Below the pieces are notes generated by a model that did no database searches, was not told the DNA's origin, and was given only the letters and a program-made list of their open reading frames with translations. The position numbers and the translations under genes were made by a program. A stretch of DNA of 64,000 nucleotides from Actinobacillus indolicus. Lineage in GTDB: Bacteria; Pseudomonadota; Gammaproteobacteria; Enterobacterales; Pasteurellaceae. The stretch is taken from positions 62,001 to 126,000 of the forward strand of contig NZ_CABFKH010000006.1 of the NCBI RefSeq assembly GCF_901764975.1, in the 5' to 3' direction. This document shows, in pieces, positions 29,762-38,708 of the stretch; the first letter of the stretch is position 1; the number at the start of each line of letters is the position of its first letter.

Positions 29762-30802
29762 TTACACGTTCTCACGTACTTTTTCATTACTTTTGCTAAA
29801 AATTTGTTCTTTTAATACACCGATCAACTCTTGCCTAATAACTGATAGCTTTGGACGTTCATTTTGCTGGAACATCACTGGACGGCAAAACTCCATAGCC
29901 TTAATCCCCAAACGTGCCGTCAGTAACCCTACACCAATCCCTTGTGCCGCACGAACGGATAAACGCGCAGTGAGATTTTGTGAGAAAAAATCTAACCCTA
30001 CATCGCTAGCAATTTCCGTTGCCCCTGCAAAGACCATATTCGTCATCACCATTCGGAACAGTTTTAAACGGCTGATATAGCCCAACTCCATTCCATAGGC
30101 TTTGGTGATTTTATTGACTAAAGCAATGTTTCGCCACGCTACCATCAAAATATCCACCAACGCCAAAGGGCTTACCGCAACGATAATTGCGTTTTCCGCC
30201 GCACTTTTGCTAATCATCTTTTTGACTTGGTTATCAATCGGGTTTAATACATTTTCGCTGAAAAGATACAGTACTTCTTTGCTATTATAGGCTTCATCAA
30301 GCTGAGATTGCCAACGTTGCTCCGCTTGTTGCACCATTGGCGTTTGAGCCAAATTTTTAACCACCGATTTGCAAAATTCTCGTGCTTTCTCACCGCTTGT
30401 ATCGGCTGTTTCCAGTAGTAATTGTTGACTCACTTGTTGATGATGATGGTGTTTACGCAACCAACGTAGCTTCCGCCATTCATTGATGATAGCACCAACA
30501 CCTGCCAAGCTAATACCCAAAAAAGCAATAGAGAAGGCAAAGTAAATCCATTGATTGGCTTGCCAAGTATCAATTAACCATTGCACCGATTGAGCAATAG
30601 TCGCAACACCAAACAGAGCCAATGCAGCAAGAAATAATCGTAACCAAAAGCGAGAGGGTTTTAAACTTTCTTCAATAATGAGTTCTGCCTCAACCAATTT
30701 TGGCTCTTCGTCAAGCTGAATCTCTGCTTCATTAAACTCTTGTTTAGGTTGATGTTTTTCGTCTTGTTCAACCGTTTCTTCAGTAAAAATGCGTTTTTCC
30801 AT
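29762..30802 (-). CDS. ycjF: YcjF-family inner-membrane protein (DUF697)
   Basis: 346 residues. An acidic N-terminus (1-50) is followed by two transmembrane helices (about 55-105), a basic KLRWLRKHHHHQQ stretch and the DUF697 domain (about 185-330; ENAIIVAVSPLALVDILMVA). In E. coli ycjF follows ycjX, encoding a GTPase-like protein, and both respond to phage-shock and sigma-32 control. Here ycjX is absent and ycjF sits after dusC with a 1-nt overlap. An uptake sequence lies inside (30392-30400). Confidence 0.82.
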   Translation of the reverse strand: MEKRIFTEETVEQDEKHQPKQEFNEAEIQLDEEPKLVEAELIIEESLKPSRFWLRLFLAALALFGVATIAQSVQWLIDTWQANQWIYFAFSIAFLGISLAGVGAIINEWRKLRWLRKHHHHQQVSQQLLLETADTSGEKAREFCKSVVKNLAQTPMVQQAEQRWQSQLDEAYNSKEVLYLFSENVLNPIDNQVKKMISKSAAENAIIVAVSPLALVDILMVAWRNIALVNKITKAYGMELGYISRLKLFRMVMTNMVFAGATEIASDVGLDFFSQNLTARLSVRAAQGIGVGLLTARLGIKAMEFCRPVMFQQNERPKLSVIRQELIGVLKEQIFSKSNEKVRENV

Positions 30803-31755
30803 TAAAATTCCACCGCTTGTATAATATGCTGTTTTAACCCTTCATAGCCGTGTTCTGTTTTGAGAATATCAAACAGTTGCACAGCTTCAGGATATTCTTT
30901 ATCAAGATAACGTAGCCACTGTTTAATGCGTGCAACATGATAAAAGCCGGTATCCAGTTCGTTTTCCATATGCACATATTGGAATAAGAGCTGTAATACC
31001 TCGTTCCACGCCATTTTAGGTTGATTATATTTCACAACTTTGCTTAAATTTGGCACATTTAACGCCCCACGTCCAATCATTAACGCATCGCAAGCGGTCA
31101 CTTCACGGCATTTTTTTGCAGATGTGTAGTCCCAAATTTCACCATTCGCAATCACAGGAATAGATAGCCGTTTTTTTATCTCGCCGATTGCTTGCCAATT
31201 AATACGCTCCGCTCGATAGCCGTCCATTTTAGTTCTGCCGTGTACGGTAATTTCCGTTGCACCACCTTGCATCACGGCATCAGCGATCTCAAAGGCTTGT
31301 TCGCTACTGTCCCAGCCTAGTCGCACTTTGACCGACACAGGAAGATGGCTAGGCACCGCTTCTCGCATGGCTTTTGTTGCTCGATAAATCAACCCAGGCT
31401 GTTTCAGCAACGACGCACCGCCATTACTACCATTCACCGTTTTAGACGGGCAACCACAGTTGAGATCAACCCCATGCGAGCCAAGCTCTATGGCAAGTGC
31501 TGCGTTTTCTGCTAACCATTGTGGATGTTGCCCTAAAATTTGTACACGCACAGGCGTACCTGATGGGGTAAAGCCATTGTTGTGTAGCTCAGGGCAAAGG
31601 CGATAAAAGGTTTTCTTCGGCAGTTTTTGATCGACCACTCTCACAAATTCTGAAATGCACAGATCATAATCATTGACTGCCGTTAATAATTGACGCACAA
31701 AGGGGTCTAACACCCCTTGCATAGGTGCAAGGATGACTTTTGGTAAATTTTCCAC
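30802..31755 (-). CDS. dusC: tRNA-dihydrouridine synthase C
   Basis: FMN enzyme that reduces U16 of tRNA to dihydrouridine. The start is placed at GTG 31755 ([14 protein letters not shown]), giving 317 residues against 315 in E. coli; a longer frame to 31812 would overlap the upstream gene, has no ribosome site, and runs through an uptake sequence (31764-31772). Seen: [16 protein letters not shown], the catalytic Cys in [17 protein letters not shown] near residue 98, [10 protein letters not shown], and [11 protein letters not shown] near residue 230. Confidence 0.93.
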   Translation of the reverse strand: MENLPKVILAPMQGVLDPFVRQLLTAVNDYDLCISEFVRVVDQKLPKKTFYRLCPELHNNGFTPSGTPVRVQILGQHPQWLAENAALAIELGSHGVDLNCGCPSKTVNGSNGGASLLKQPGLIYRATKAMREAVPSHLPVSVKVRLGWDSSEQAFEIADAVMQGGATEITVHGRTKMDGYRAERINWQAIGEIKKRLSIPVIANGEIWDYTSAKKCREVTACDALMIGRGALNVPNLSKVVKYNQPKMAWNEVLQLLFQYVHMENELDTGFYHVARIKQWLRYLDKEYPEAVQLFDILKTEHGYEGLKQHIIQAVEF

Positions 31756-31771
31756 AAAATCCGACCGCTTG

Positions 31772-32395
31772 TTAGTAAGAAGAATGACGCAAACGTAAGT
31801 CAGGACGGGCAATTAAGTAGATAATTAATGCAGTAATTGCCCCAAGCGTATCGGCTAACATATCTTTTTGAGCATCCCAAATATCACCTTGCGAACCTAA
31901 AAATTCAATACCTGCATTTCCGCCTTCAATTACCGCATATTGCCACTCAATGATTTCATAGGTGGCAGCAACTGCCATAATGAAAAAGAGCGAAAAGAAG
32001 AATGCTACGCCTAAGCCACATTTACGTTTACGCAATAACCATTCCGCCATCGGGAAACTATAAAAGCCGATGATGTAGTGAGCCACACGGTCAAAGTGAT
32101 TACGCTCTTCGCCTAAAAAGGTCAAATACTGATTTGCCCAGTCAAACGGTACATTTGCAAAGGTATATTTTGCACCGATTAGGTGCATAATCATCCACAA
32201 TGACATCAACACATAGGCAAGCCCACTAAATTGAAAGCGTGGATAAGTGAGCAACAGTAAACCGAATACCGCAAAAATTGGCATCACTTCTGCATACCAT
32301 ACAGCTCTGTCCGTCGGGTTAAAACCAGACCAGACAGAAACGACCGTAATCACAATCGCTAAAAAAAGTGGAACGATATGGGAACGGTTTTGCAT
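31772..32395 (-). CDS. yjdF: Membrane protein of the YjdF/DUF2238 family
   Basis: 207 residues if the start is ATG 32395, which shares a base with the djlA stop (TAATG); a second ATG three codons earlier lies inside djlA. About six hydrophobic helices. Recognisable family elements: [14 protein letters not shown] mid-protein, [16 protein letters not shown], and [19 protein letters not shown] near residue 180. The conserved His, Glu and Asp residues in helices hint at enzymatic or metal-binding activity, but function is unknown. Confidence 0.72.
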   Translation of the reverse strand: MQNRSHIVPLFLAIVITVVSVWSGFNPTDRAVWYAEVMPIFAVFGLLLLTYPRFQFSGLAYVLMSLWMIMHLIGAKYTFANVPFDWANQYLTFLGEERNHFDRVAHYIIGFYSFPMAEWLLRKRKCGLGVAFFFSLFFIMAVAATYEIIEWQYAVIEGGNAGIEFLGSQGDIWDAQKDMLADTLGAITALIIYLIARPDLRLRHSSY

Positions 32396-33255
32396 TATTT
32401 CCAACCTTTTGATTTACAAATAAGATCATAAGCAGCTTGAATTTGCTGTGCTTTTTCTTTTGCCACTTCCATCATTTCAGGCGGTAAACCTTTTGCGACT
32501 AATTTATCTGGGTGATGTTCATTCATTAATTTACGATAGGCACGTTTAACCGTGGTTTGATCATCACTTTCTGACACCCCTAATACGCTATAAGCATCTT
32601 TTAAACTTGGCCCGCTTGAACGCTGATAACCGCCATAATTTCCTTGATATTGTCCTTGTTGGCTTGAGCCTTGCTGTTCATATTGATAATAGCCTGAACG
32701 GAAACGCTGAGCTGCTGCCACCATTGCGATCATCTGTTCAAACTGCAAACGGGACATTCCTAATGTTTCAGCAATAGTGAATAAAATTTGCTGCTCATTG
32801 CCATCTAAATTGCTATCTTGTAATGCAGCTTGCATCTGAACTTCCACGAAGAAACGCAATAAATCACGACGCTGTCCGCAGGCTTCGCGGAACTCTTGCA
32901 TGACTTGGCGTAGCGGAAAATTCGCCTCTTTACCGAGTATAAATGCCTTCTGAGCCAATTGTTGATTATTGGCATCTAGCTTCATGTTCACCATTAATTG
33001 ACGAGCAAGCTGAATATCATTTTCCGTCACTCGTCCTTTAGCTTTAGAAATATGTCCTAACACTGCAAAAGTTGTTTGCATAAAGAGTGACTGGCGCGTT
33101 AATGCTTTTCCAAAAATAGTAGAAGATACACTACCTAGTTCATAAAGTTTTTTATCTGCCCAATGACCTATCAACAAGCCTAATAAGCCACCAAAAAAAC
33201 CACCAAAAATTTTATAACCTAAAATGAAGCCTAGAATTTTTCCAATAAATTGCAT
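32395..33255 (-). CDS. djlA: Co-chaperone DjlA (membrane-anchored DnaJ-like)
   Basis: 286 residues. One N-terminal glycine-rich transmembrane segment (about 5-30), a central TerB-like helical domain (about 55-185), a Gln/Gly/Ser linker (about 190-215) and a C-terminal J domain (about 220-286) with the HPD motif in NEHHPDKL. DjlA stimulates DnaK at the inner membrane and, in E. coli, touches the Rcs capsule pathway. First gene of djlA-yjdF-dusC-ycjF, which appear co-transcribed. Confidence 0.93.
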   Translation of the reverse strand: MQFIGKILGFILGYKIFGGFFGGLLGLLIGHWADKKLYELGSVSSTIFGKALTRQSLFMQTTFAVLGHISKAKGRVTENDIQLARQLMVNMKLDANNQQLAQKAFILGKEANFPLRQVMQEFREACGQRRDLLRFFVEVQMQAALQDSNLDGNEQQILFTIAETLGMSRLQFEQMIAMVAAAQRFRSGYYQYEQQGSSQQGQYQGNYGGYQRSSGPSLKDAYSVLGVSESDDQTTVKRAYRKLMNEHHPDKLVAKGLPPEMMEVAKEKAQQIQAAYDLICKSKGWK

Positions 33256-33343
33256 CGACTGCCCTTATTTATGACTAAAACTTTAACCATTTTAACGGAA
33301 AATCCTTAAAAAATAATTAAGGAATACAGAATTTACACATAAA

Positions 33344-33373
33344 AATAAAGCCCCGACAATTCGGGGCTTTATT
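33344..33373 (-). terminator. tol-pal operon terminator
   Basis: AATAAAGCCCCGA-CAAT-TCGGGGCTTTATT hairpin 26 bp after the pal stop, with a TTTATT tail on the minus strand. Confidence 0.92.
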
Positions 33374-33398
33374 ATTTAGCATATTAATCTACTAAAAA

Positions 33399-33881
33399 TT
33401 AGTATTCTAATACTGCACGACGGTTTTTCGCGTAATCAGCTTCTGTGTGACCTAATACAGCTGGTTTTTCTTCACCGTAAGAAACTGTTGCTACATTGTT
33501 AGCGCCTTTAGCAGCTAAATAGCTTTGTACTGCATCTGCACGACGTTGACCTAATGCGATGTTGTACTCTGGAGTACCACGTTCATCAGCGTGACCTGCA
33601 ACTGTTACTTTACCTTGTGACGCTGTTAAGTATTGCGCATGAGCGTCTAAAAGTTGTTGGTACTCACCTTCAACTGTGTAACGGTCGAAACCAAAGTACA
33701 CAGTGTTGTAACGAGTTTGTAAATCTTGAACAGATAAACCGCCAAATGTTTGGCCATTTACATCTGCTGCACCCGCACCTGCTGTATTAGCTGTAGCACT
33801 TGCATTGTCGTTTGAGCTGCTACATGCTGCTAAAACGAAAGCTGGTGCCGCGATCATTAAAACTTTAGCTAGTTTTTTCAT
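33399..33881 (-). CDS. pal: Peptidoglycan-associated lipoprotein Pal (P6)
   Basis: Outer-membrane lipoprotein that ties the outer membrane to peptidoglycan with Tol. 160 residues. Lipobox LAAC with the lipidated Cys at about residue 20, an Ala/Asn/Gly linker, and an OmpA-type domain with [22 protein letters not shown] near residue 97 and NRRAVLEY at the end. Lies 19 nt after tolB. In the related Haemophilus genus this is the P6 surface antigen. Confidence 0.97.
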   Translation of the reverse strand: MKKLAKVLMIAAPAFVLAACSSSNDNASATANTAGAGAADVNGQTFGGLSVQDLQTRYNTVYFGFDRYTVEGEYQQLLDAHAQYLTASQGKVTVAGHADERGTPEYNIALGQRRADAVQSYLAAKGANNVATVSYGEEKPAVLGHTEADYAKNRRAVLEY

Positions 33882-33900
33882 TTTTTTTCTCCAAAAAGAA

Positions 33901-35187
33901 TTATTGTTTAGTCAAATAAGGTGACCAAGCAGGGAATTTATATTGTCCACCTGCTCCCGGCAAATTAGCTTTAAAACGGCCATCTGCGGACACCAATTGT
34001 AGCACTTTGCTCACGCCTTTGGTAGAGCTATAAATAACCATAGTGCCATTTGGTGAAATACTTGGACTCTCGTCTAAAAACGTTGAACTAATTGCCTCCG
34101 TGCCACCCGAAACAAGATCACGTTTTACAATTCTATCACCTGAAACCATGATTAAATTCTTACCATCTGCCGAAATTTTACCACTACCGCTACCGCCAAT
34201 TAAGCTAGCGCCACCGCCAGATGAACTCATTTGATATACTTGTGGTTGTCCACCACGATCTGATGTAAATAGGATATAACCACCATCTGGTGACCAGCTT
34301 GGCTCTGTGTTATTTCCTGCATTACTGGTCAATTGTTTTGGTGAACCACCACCCACGCCAGTTACATAAATATTCAATAATCCATCTTGGTTCGAAGCAA
34401 ATGCAACTCTTGAACCATCAGGAGAGAAAGACGGCGCACCATTATGTCCTTTTAATGCACCAACAACTTTGCGACTTCCTGATCGAATATCATGAACGAC
34501 AACTTGTGATTTTTTATTTTCAAAAGTCACGTAAGCTAATTTTGAACCATCCGGAGACCATTCTGGTGACATTAACGGCTCTTTACTTTTTACCACAGTA
34601 AATGCATTAAAGCCATCATAATCTGAAACTCTTAATTCGTAAGATGATACACCACGTTGCACAACATAGGCAATTTTTGTCCTAAATGCACCGCGAATTT
34701 GCGTTAGCTTTTCAAATACTTGGTCACTTACTGTATGAGCACCTAAACGAATTTGTGCCGCCGGTACATTAAATGATCCTTGGGCGATCACACCACCTGC
34801 TGTCCCTGATGTACCTAATGTATCAATCAGTTGGTAAGCAATATTATAACCACCGCCAGCAGGAGACACTTGCCCAACAACGATATTATCAATACCAATA
34901 TTTGTCCACTGCTCAGCATTTACCTCTGCAGCAGAACCTGGTTGAGCAGGTAAACTTGAACGATCAAGCGGTGTGAATTTACCACTATTTCTCAAATCAT
35001 CTGACACAATTTGTGCTACATCAGCAGGAACGCCACCCGAAGCTTTAAATGGAACAACCGCAATAGGTTGTGCCATACTTACACCCTGATCAATTGAAAT
35101 TCTTACGTCTGATTCAGCATTTGCTGTCACAGAGAAAAGCAATCCAACCATTCCAATTACACTCGCAAAACGAGATACTAATTTCAT
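33901..35187 (-). CDS. tolB: Tol-Pal translocation protein TolB
   Basis: Periplasmic beta-propeller that binds Pal and TolA. 428 residues with a ~24-residue signal peptide ending ANA. An N-terminal alpha/beta domain (25-165) is followed by a six-blade propeller with repeated [30 protein letters not shown] and [10 protein letters not shown] motifs. Fourth gene of tolQRAB-pal, 18 nt after tolA. Confidence 0.97.
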   Translation of the reverse strand: MKLVSRFASVIGMVGLLFSVTANAESDVRISIDQGVSMAQPIAVVPFKASGGVPADVAQIVSDDLRNSGKFTPLDRSSLPAQPGSAAEVNAEQWTNIGIDNIVVGQVSPAGGGYNIAYQLIDTLGTSGTAGGVIAQGSFNVPAAQIRLGAHTVSDQVFEKLTQIRGAFRTKIAYVVQRGVSSYELRVSDYDGFNAFTVVKSKEPLMSPEWSPDGSKLAYVTFENKKSQVVVHDIRSGSRKVVGALKGHNGAPSFSPDGSRVAFASNQDGLLNIYVTGVGGGSPKQLTSNAGNNTEPSWSPDGGYILFTSDRGGQPQVYQMSSSGGGASLIGGSGSGKISADGKNLIMVSGDRIVKRDLVSGGTEAISSTFLDESPSISPNGTMVIYSSTKGVSKVLQLVSADGRFKANLPGAGGQYKFPAWSPYLTKQ

Positions 35188-35205
35188 TTTAACCCTCTCG
35201 GTTGA

Positions 35206-36516
35206 TTATTTAACTTTTAAACTAAAATCTAGTGTTGGTGATTTATATTGCTGGTATACCGCATCAGATGGTGCCGGTGGAACTTTACGCGTTGCCACAA
35301 TCGCACTTACTGCTGCATCACATACAGCTTTATCTCCTGACATAACTTGATAGTTGGTAATAGTACCATCTCGTCCTAAGAAGATTTTCACATCACATTG
35401 TTTACCTGCAAAACTTGGATCTACGCGGTATTTAGATTGAATCAATTTCTTAATTCGTTGACCATAAGCACTACCATCAACATTAGCGCCTTGACCTTGC
35501 CCTGACGTTCCACCCGAACCTTGTGAACCAGCACTATTCTTATTACCGCCTTTGCTAGAACCGCCGCCAATATCTCCACCACTTAAGAAATCATCAAGGG
35601 CTTTGTTATTTTTGGCTTGTTGTGCTTTGGCTTCTGCATCAGCTTTGGCTTTAGCCTCTTTTGCAGCTTTTTCTTTCGCCTCTTTTTCCGCTTTAGCTTT
35701 AGCCTCTTTCTCAGCTTTTTCTTTCGCCTCTTTTTCCGCTTTCGCTTTGGCTTCTTTCTCAGCTTTTTCTTTCGCCTCTTTTTCCGCTTTCGCTTTAGCT
35801 TCTTTCTCAGCTTTTTCTTTCGCCTCTTTTTCCGCTTTCTCTTTTGCTGCAGCTTGTTCTGCTTTCTGCTTTTCAAGCTTTTCTGCTTGAGCTTTAGCAA
35901 GCTCCTGCTCTTTTAACTTTTTCTGTTCTTCCAGCTTTTTCTGTTGCTGCTCTTCCTTAAGTTTCTTTTCTTGTTCAGCTTGTTTTGCTAACGCTTCTAA
36001 ACGTTTTGCTTCCGCATCAGCCTTCAATTTAGCCGCTTCAGCAAGTTTACGTTGAGTCGCTTCTTCTTGCTGCTTTTTAAGCTGTTCTTGTTTAATTTGT
36101 TCCTGACGAACTAACTCTTGTTTACGTTGTTCTTCTTTTAAACGCTTTTCTTCTTGCTGTTTTTGCTGAGCTAATTGAATCGCTTTCTCTTTTGCTTGCT
36201 GTTCAGCAATTTCCTGTGGCGTTGGTTTATCTTCTTGCTCTTCAGGTTGTTCCTTAGGTTTTTCTTCAGGTTTAGGTTCAACCTTTTTAGCTTGGCTACC
36301 TTGTTTCTCTGCTTTCAAGCGTCCATATTCTGCAGCGACTTGTCCCGTATCAACCATCACGGCATCAAGAGAATCACTATCACCGCCACTGCCCCCCGCT
36401 GAAGGTAAGGTTGTATTAGTGAATAATGAACCTAAGATGAGTAATCCTATTAACAATAGATGTAATAGGATGGATACAATAACAGCGAGTTCTAGCCTAT
36501 CATTTTGAGATTTCAC
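35206..36516 (-). CDS. tolA: Tol-Pal protein TolA
   Basis: Spans the periplasm from the inner membrane to TolB/Pal. 436 residues: one N-terminal helix (about 10-32), a very long Lys/Glu/Ala/Gln helical domain II (about 85-305), a Gly/Ser linker (about 310-340) and the globular domain III (about 345-436) with YGQRIKKLIQSKY and CDVKIFLGRDG. Part of domain II is built from 48-bp tandem repeats. The low-complexity region yields long spurious ORFs on other frames. Confidence 0.95.
   Translation of the reverse strand: MKSQNDRLELAVIVSILLHLLLIGLLILGSLFTNTTLPSAGGSGGDSDSLDAVMVDTGQVAAEYGRLKAEKQGSQAKKVEPKPEEKPKEQPEEQEDKPTPQEIAEQQAKEKAIQLAQQKQQEEKRLKEEQRKQELVRQEQIKQEQLKKQQEEATQRKLAEAAKLKADAEAKRLEALAKQAEQEKKLKEEQQQKKLEEQKKLKEQELAKAQAEKLEKQKAEQAAAKEKAEKEAKEKAEKEAKAKAEKEAKEKAEKEAKAKAEKEAKEKAEKEAKAKAEKEAKEKAAKEAKAKADAEAKAQQAKNNKALDDFLSGGDIGGGSSKGGNKNSAGSQGSGGTSGQGQGANVDGSAYGQRIKKLIQSKYRVDPSFAGKQCDVKIFLGRDGTITNYQVMSGDKAVCDAAVSAIVATRKVPPAPSDAVYQQYKSPTLDFSLKVK
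35665..35841 (-). repeat. 48-bp tandem repeat in tolA
   Basis: Units start at 35665, 35713, 35761 and 35809 (last partial). Each encodes the 16-residue period KAEKEAKEKAEKEAKA. Unit number could vary between strains by slippage, changing the length of the TolA periplasmic helix without shifting the frame. Confidence 0.85.
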
Positions 36517-36534
36517 GTATCATCCTCGCGTGTA

Positions 36535-36975
36535 TTATTTACCTTCAGTCATTAAGCCTACTGATTTGATGCCTGCGTCTTTCAATAATGAAATACCTTT
36601 CATTACTTCTTCATAAGGAACATCTTTACCACCAGCAACAAGAAACAAAGTATTATTGTCTTTTTGGAATGCTTCTCCAGCATAAGCAATAACATCTTGC
36701 TCTGTTAAATTTTCTTGTTGGTTTGCTTGAATATAATTCCCATCAATTTTTAATTTATATTCCGCTACGCCTGAAATTTCTAAAATAACAGGGGTTTTAT
36801 CTTCATTTGAGACTGATTGACTATGGCGATCTTCTGGCAACTCAACTTCAACACTTTGGCTAATAATCGGTGCTGTTGCCATAAAAATCAATAACAATAC
36901 CAGTAACACGTCCAAAAATGGCACGATGTTAATTTCAGATTTAATGTCATTACGTTTACGACGACGGTAAGACAT
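36535..36975 (-). CDS. tolR: Tol-Pal protein TolR
   Basis: ExbD-like subunit of the TolQR proton channel. 146 residues: basic N-terminus MSYRRRKRNDIKSEINIVPF, one helix (about 20-42) with the channel Asp in PFLDVLLVLLLIFMA, and the periplasmic domain ending IKSVGLMTEGK. Lies 64 nt after tolQ; the gap holds a 9-bp hairpin with an uptake sequence in its loop. Confidence 0.97.
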   Translation of the reverse strand: MSYRRRKRNDIKSEINIVPFLDVLLVLLLIFMATAPIISQSVEVELPEDRHSQSVSNEDKTPVILEISGVAEYKLKIDGNYIQANQQENLTEQDVIAYAGEAFQKDNNTLFLVAGGKDVPYEEVMKGISLLKDAGIKSVGLMTEGK

Positions 36976-36999
36976 AGATTCCTCTTCTATATTAGTAAA

Positions 37000-37022
37000 G
37001 GATCTTACAAGCGGTAAGATCC
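37000..37022 (-). repeat. Hairpin with uptake sequence between tolQ and tolR
   Basis: GGATCTTAC (37000-37008) and GTAAGATCC (37014-37022) form a perfect 9-bp stem with loop AAGCG; the uptake core ACAAGCGGT (37007-37015) spans the loop. There is no T run, so a role in RNA processing or ribosome spacing is as likely as termination. Confidence 0.65.
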
Positions 37023-37039
37023 ATCTTAAAATTTACAAA

Positions 37040-37720
37040 TTATTTTTTCGCAAATGCTTGGCGATGTAAAATTGTTGTGAACTCATCAATGAAATTCACA
37101 TAATTTTGTTCTAATTTGCCAACTCTTAAATTTAAACGGTTATATGCCATTACTGCAGGAATTGCCGCAAATAAGCCAATCGCTGTTGCAATAAGAGCTT
37201 CTGCAATACCTGGAGCAACTGATTGTAAAGTTGCTTGTTTTACCGCACTTAATCCCATAAATGAGTGCATAATACCCCAAACTGTACCAAATAGACCAAT
37301 ATATGGGCTAATAGAACCAACGGTACCTAAAAATGGAATATAATTTTCTAATCCTTCAACTTCACGATTTAATGCAAGATTCATTGCACGACTCGATCCT
37401 TGAATAATAGATTCAGGAGAATCTGGATTCGCCTGTTGTAAACGATTAAACTCTTTAAAACCTACATAAAAAATCTGTTCAGAACCACTTAAACCATCAC
37501 GGCGATTTTCTAAACCTTCGTGTAAACGGTGTAAATCTTCACCAGACCAAAAACGATCTTCAAAGGCTAAAGAATCTTTTTTAGCTCGAGTTAATACGCG
37601 ACTACGTTGAATAATCACAGCCCAAGATAATACTGAGAACGCAACTAAAATTAGAATAACTAATTTAACAACGATACTCGCTTCCATAAATAATGAAACT
37701 AAATTAAATTCAGTTGCCAT
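37040..37720 (-). CDS. tolQ: Tol-Pal protein TolQ
   Basis: ExbB-like channel subunit energised by the proton gradient. 226 residues with three helices (about 15-37, 135-160, 170-195). The family region [20 protein letters not shown] near residue 132 and [22 protein letters not shown] near residue 170 are clear. 24 nt after ybgC. Confidence 0.97.
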   Translation of the reverse strand: MATEFNLVSLFMEASIVVKLVILILVAFSVLSWAVIIQRSRVLTRAKKDSLAFEDRFWSGEDLHRLHEGLENRRDGLSGSEQIFYVGFKEFNRLQQANPDSPESIIQGSSRAMNLALNREVEGLENYIPFLGTVGSISPYIGLFGTVWGIMHSFMGLSAVKQATLQSVAPGIAEALIATAIGLFAAIPAVMAYNRLNLRVGKLEQNYVNFIDEFTTILHRQAFAKK

Positions 37721-37744
37721 TGAGTAAACTCCAAAATAAAAATA

Positions 37745-38146
37745 CTAAATTGTGATTTGTTGAAAAGCCTGCTTGATATTTGCCGGGATTGCAATCGGCT
37801 TCATTTTTTTTAGATCCACAGATGCAACAGTGACTAAAGCATCACTTAATAGCTGACCATCTTTCCATAACCGTTGATAAAAGACTATTTTTGCTCCTTT
37901 TAGTTCAGATATTTTAGTTTGAACTGTCAATAAATCATCTAAACGAGCTGGAAATTTATAGTCAATATCCATTTTTTTAACAACAAATGCTAGTGAATCT
38001 GCTAGTAGCATCTGTTGAGAAAAACCTAATTGGCGTAGATATTCTGTTCTTGCTCTTTCAAAGAAATGCAAATAACGAGCGTGATAAACCACGCCTCCTG
38101 CATCAGTATCTTCGTAATATACTCGAATAGGAAAATCCACAATCAT
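37745..38146 (-). CDS. ybgC: Acyl-CoA thioesterase YbgC
   Basis: Hot-dog-fold thioesterase, first gene of the tol-pal operon. 133 residues, with the catalytic signature YYEDTDAGGVVYHARYLHFFERARTE (seen as YYEDTDAGGVVYHARYLHF) at residues 9-27. The YbgC group acts on acyl-CoA and, in some bacteria, acyl-ACP, and binds ACP and phospholipid enzymes. Its own promoter (38204-38232) drives the operon. Confidence 0.95.
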   Translation of the reverse strand: MIVDFPIRVYYEDTDAGGVVYHARYLHFFERARTEYLRQLGFSQQMLLADSLAFVVKKMDIDYKFPARLDDLLTVQTKISELKGAKIVFYQRLWKDGQLLSDALVTVASVDLKKMKPIAIPANIKQAFQQITI

Positions 38147-38170
38147 TATCTCAAGCTATTCCAAAAAGAA

Positions 38171-38193
38171 AAACGCCCAAAAACTAGGCGTAA
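38171..38193 (-). promoter_or_regulatory. Terminator-like hairpin in the ybgC-tol leader
   Basis: On the minus strand ACGCC (38191-38187) pairs with GGCGT (38177-38173) and is followed by TTTTTCTTTTT. It lies between the predicted transcription start (~38197) and ybgC, so it may attenuate tol-pal transcription or stop read-through from cyd. Confidence 0.45.
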
Positions 38194-38203
38194 ATTGTTT
38201 GCC

Positions 38204-38232
38204 ATTTTAGAGAGAGTAAAATCGTTGTGCAA
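38204..38232 (-). promoter_or_regulatory. Sigma-70 promoter of ybgC-tolQRAB-pal
   Basis: On the minus strand TTGCAC (38232-38227) and TAAAAT (38209-38204) are separated by 17 bp. Confidence 0.7.
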
Positions 38233-38274
38233 GTGTTTTTAAATGAAAATTGGTAATAAGATAGATAAAAGTGA

Positions 38275-38298
38275 TAAGAGCCTTTTATAAGGCTCTTA
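38275..38298 (-). terminator. Terminator after the cyd operon
   Basis: TAAGAGCCTT-TTAT-AAGGCTCTTA, a 10-bp stem immediately after ybgE. The following T content is modest. Confidence 0.7.
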
Positions 38299-38302
38299 AA
38301 AA

Positions 38303-38593
38303 CTATGATAAGAAAACTAAAGCAATTAATGCAGGAATAATAATGATATATCCAAGCAAAGGAAGAAAAACCATTTGCCAAAGTGTTGAATTAATCTGAA
38401 AGCCGAATCCATGTATGAACAAAACTAACATGCCGTAGAACACTATAATGACTAAATAAGGGATTTTTCCGCCAAAATGCATAGCAAAAGTCGTTGAATA
38501 CAGCAATATCATCCCAAACATTGCGATAGATAAGAGAAAAGAAAGGGCTTGTAACCAGCCCTTTCTTGTGAGTTGATAGAGTGAATTAATCAT
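38303..38593 (-). CDS. ybgE: Cyd operon membrane protein YbgE
   Basis: 96 residues with three hydrophobic helices (about 13-35, 45-65, 72-94). Sequence is poorly conserved in the family, but size, membrane pattern and its place directly after cydX in the cydABX-ybgE-ybgC-tol order identify it. Role beside cytochrome bd is not established. Confidence 0.85.
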   Translation of the reverse strand: MINSLYQLTRKGWLQALSFLLSIAMFGMILLYSTTFAMHFGGKIPYLVIIVFYGMLVLFIHGFGFQINSTLWQMVFLPLLGYIIIIPALIALVFLS

Positions 38594-38598
38594 CTATA

Positions 38599-38697
38599 TT
38601 ACTCGTCAAATTTACCTGTTTTCTCAATGCTTACTGTAATGACTGTTGCAAACAGGATAGCAAGAAAAATACCTAATACCCAAGTTACATAAAACAT
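38599..38697 (-). CDS. cydX: Cytochrome bd oxidase small subunit CydX
   Basis: A 32-codon gene read directly from the sequence: MFYVTWVLGIFLAILFATVI then TVSIEKTGKFDE. One membrane helix, the conserved Trp in the first turn and the Glu after the helix match CydX/CbdX. AAGGAGA precedes the ATG at a good distance. It lies 11 nt after cydB. CydX stabilises the haems and is needed for oxidase activity in E. coli. Confidence 0.95.
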   Translation of the reverse strand: MFYVTWVLGIFLAILFATVITVSIEKTGKFDE

Positions 38698-38708
38698 AAT
38701 GGATCTCC

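Noticed and set aside
31756-31812. Longer dusC start
   Set aside because: It overlaps the upstream gene, has no ribosome site and makes the protein 19 residues too long.
33303-33323. Short palindrome TCCTTAA/TTAAGGA upstream of djlA
   Set aside because: AT-rich and short; could easily arise by chance, and the strong tol-pal terminator lies next to it.
35552-35916. Long overlapping ORFs opposite and alongside tolA (Ala/Phe/Ser-rich and Lys/Arg-rich)
   Set aside because: They are by-products of the 48-bp low-complexity repeat; no ribosome sites or family resemblance, and tolA is certain.
38184-38381. ORF of 65 codons at the end of ybgE
   Set aside because: It overlaps ybgE out of frame and runs through the terminator and tol promoter.
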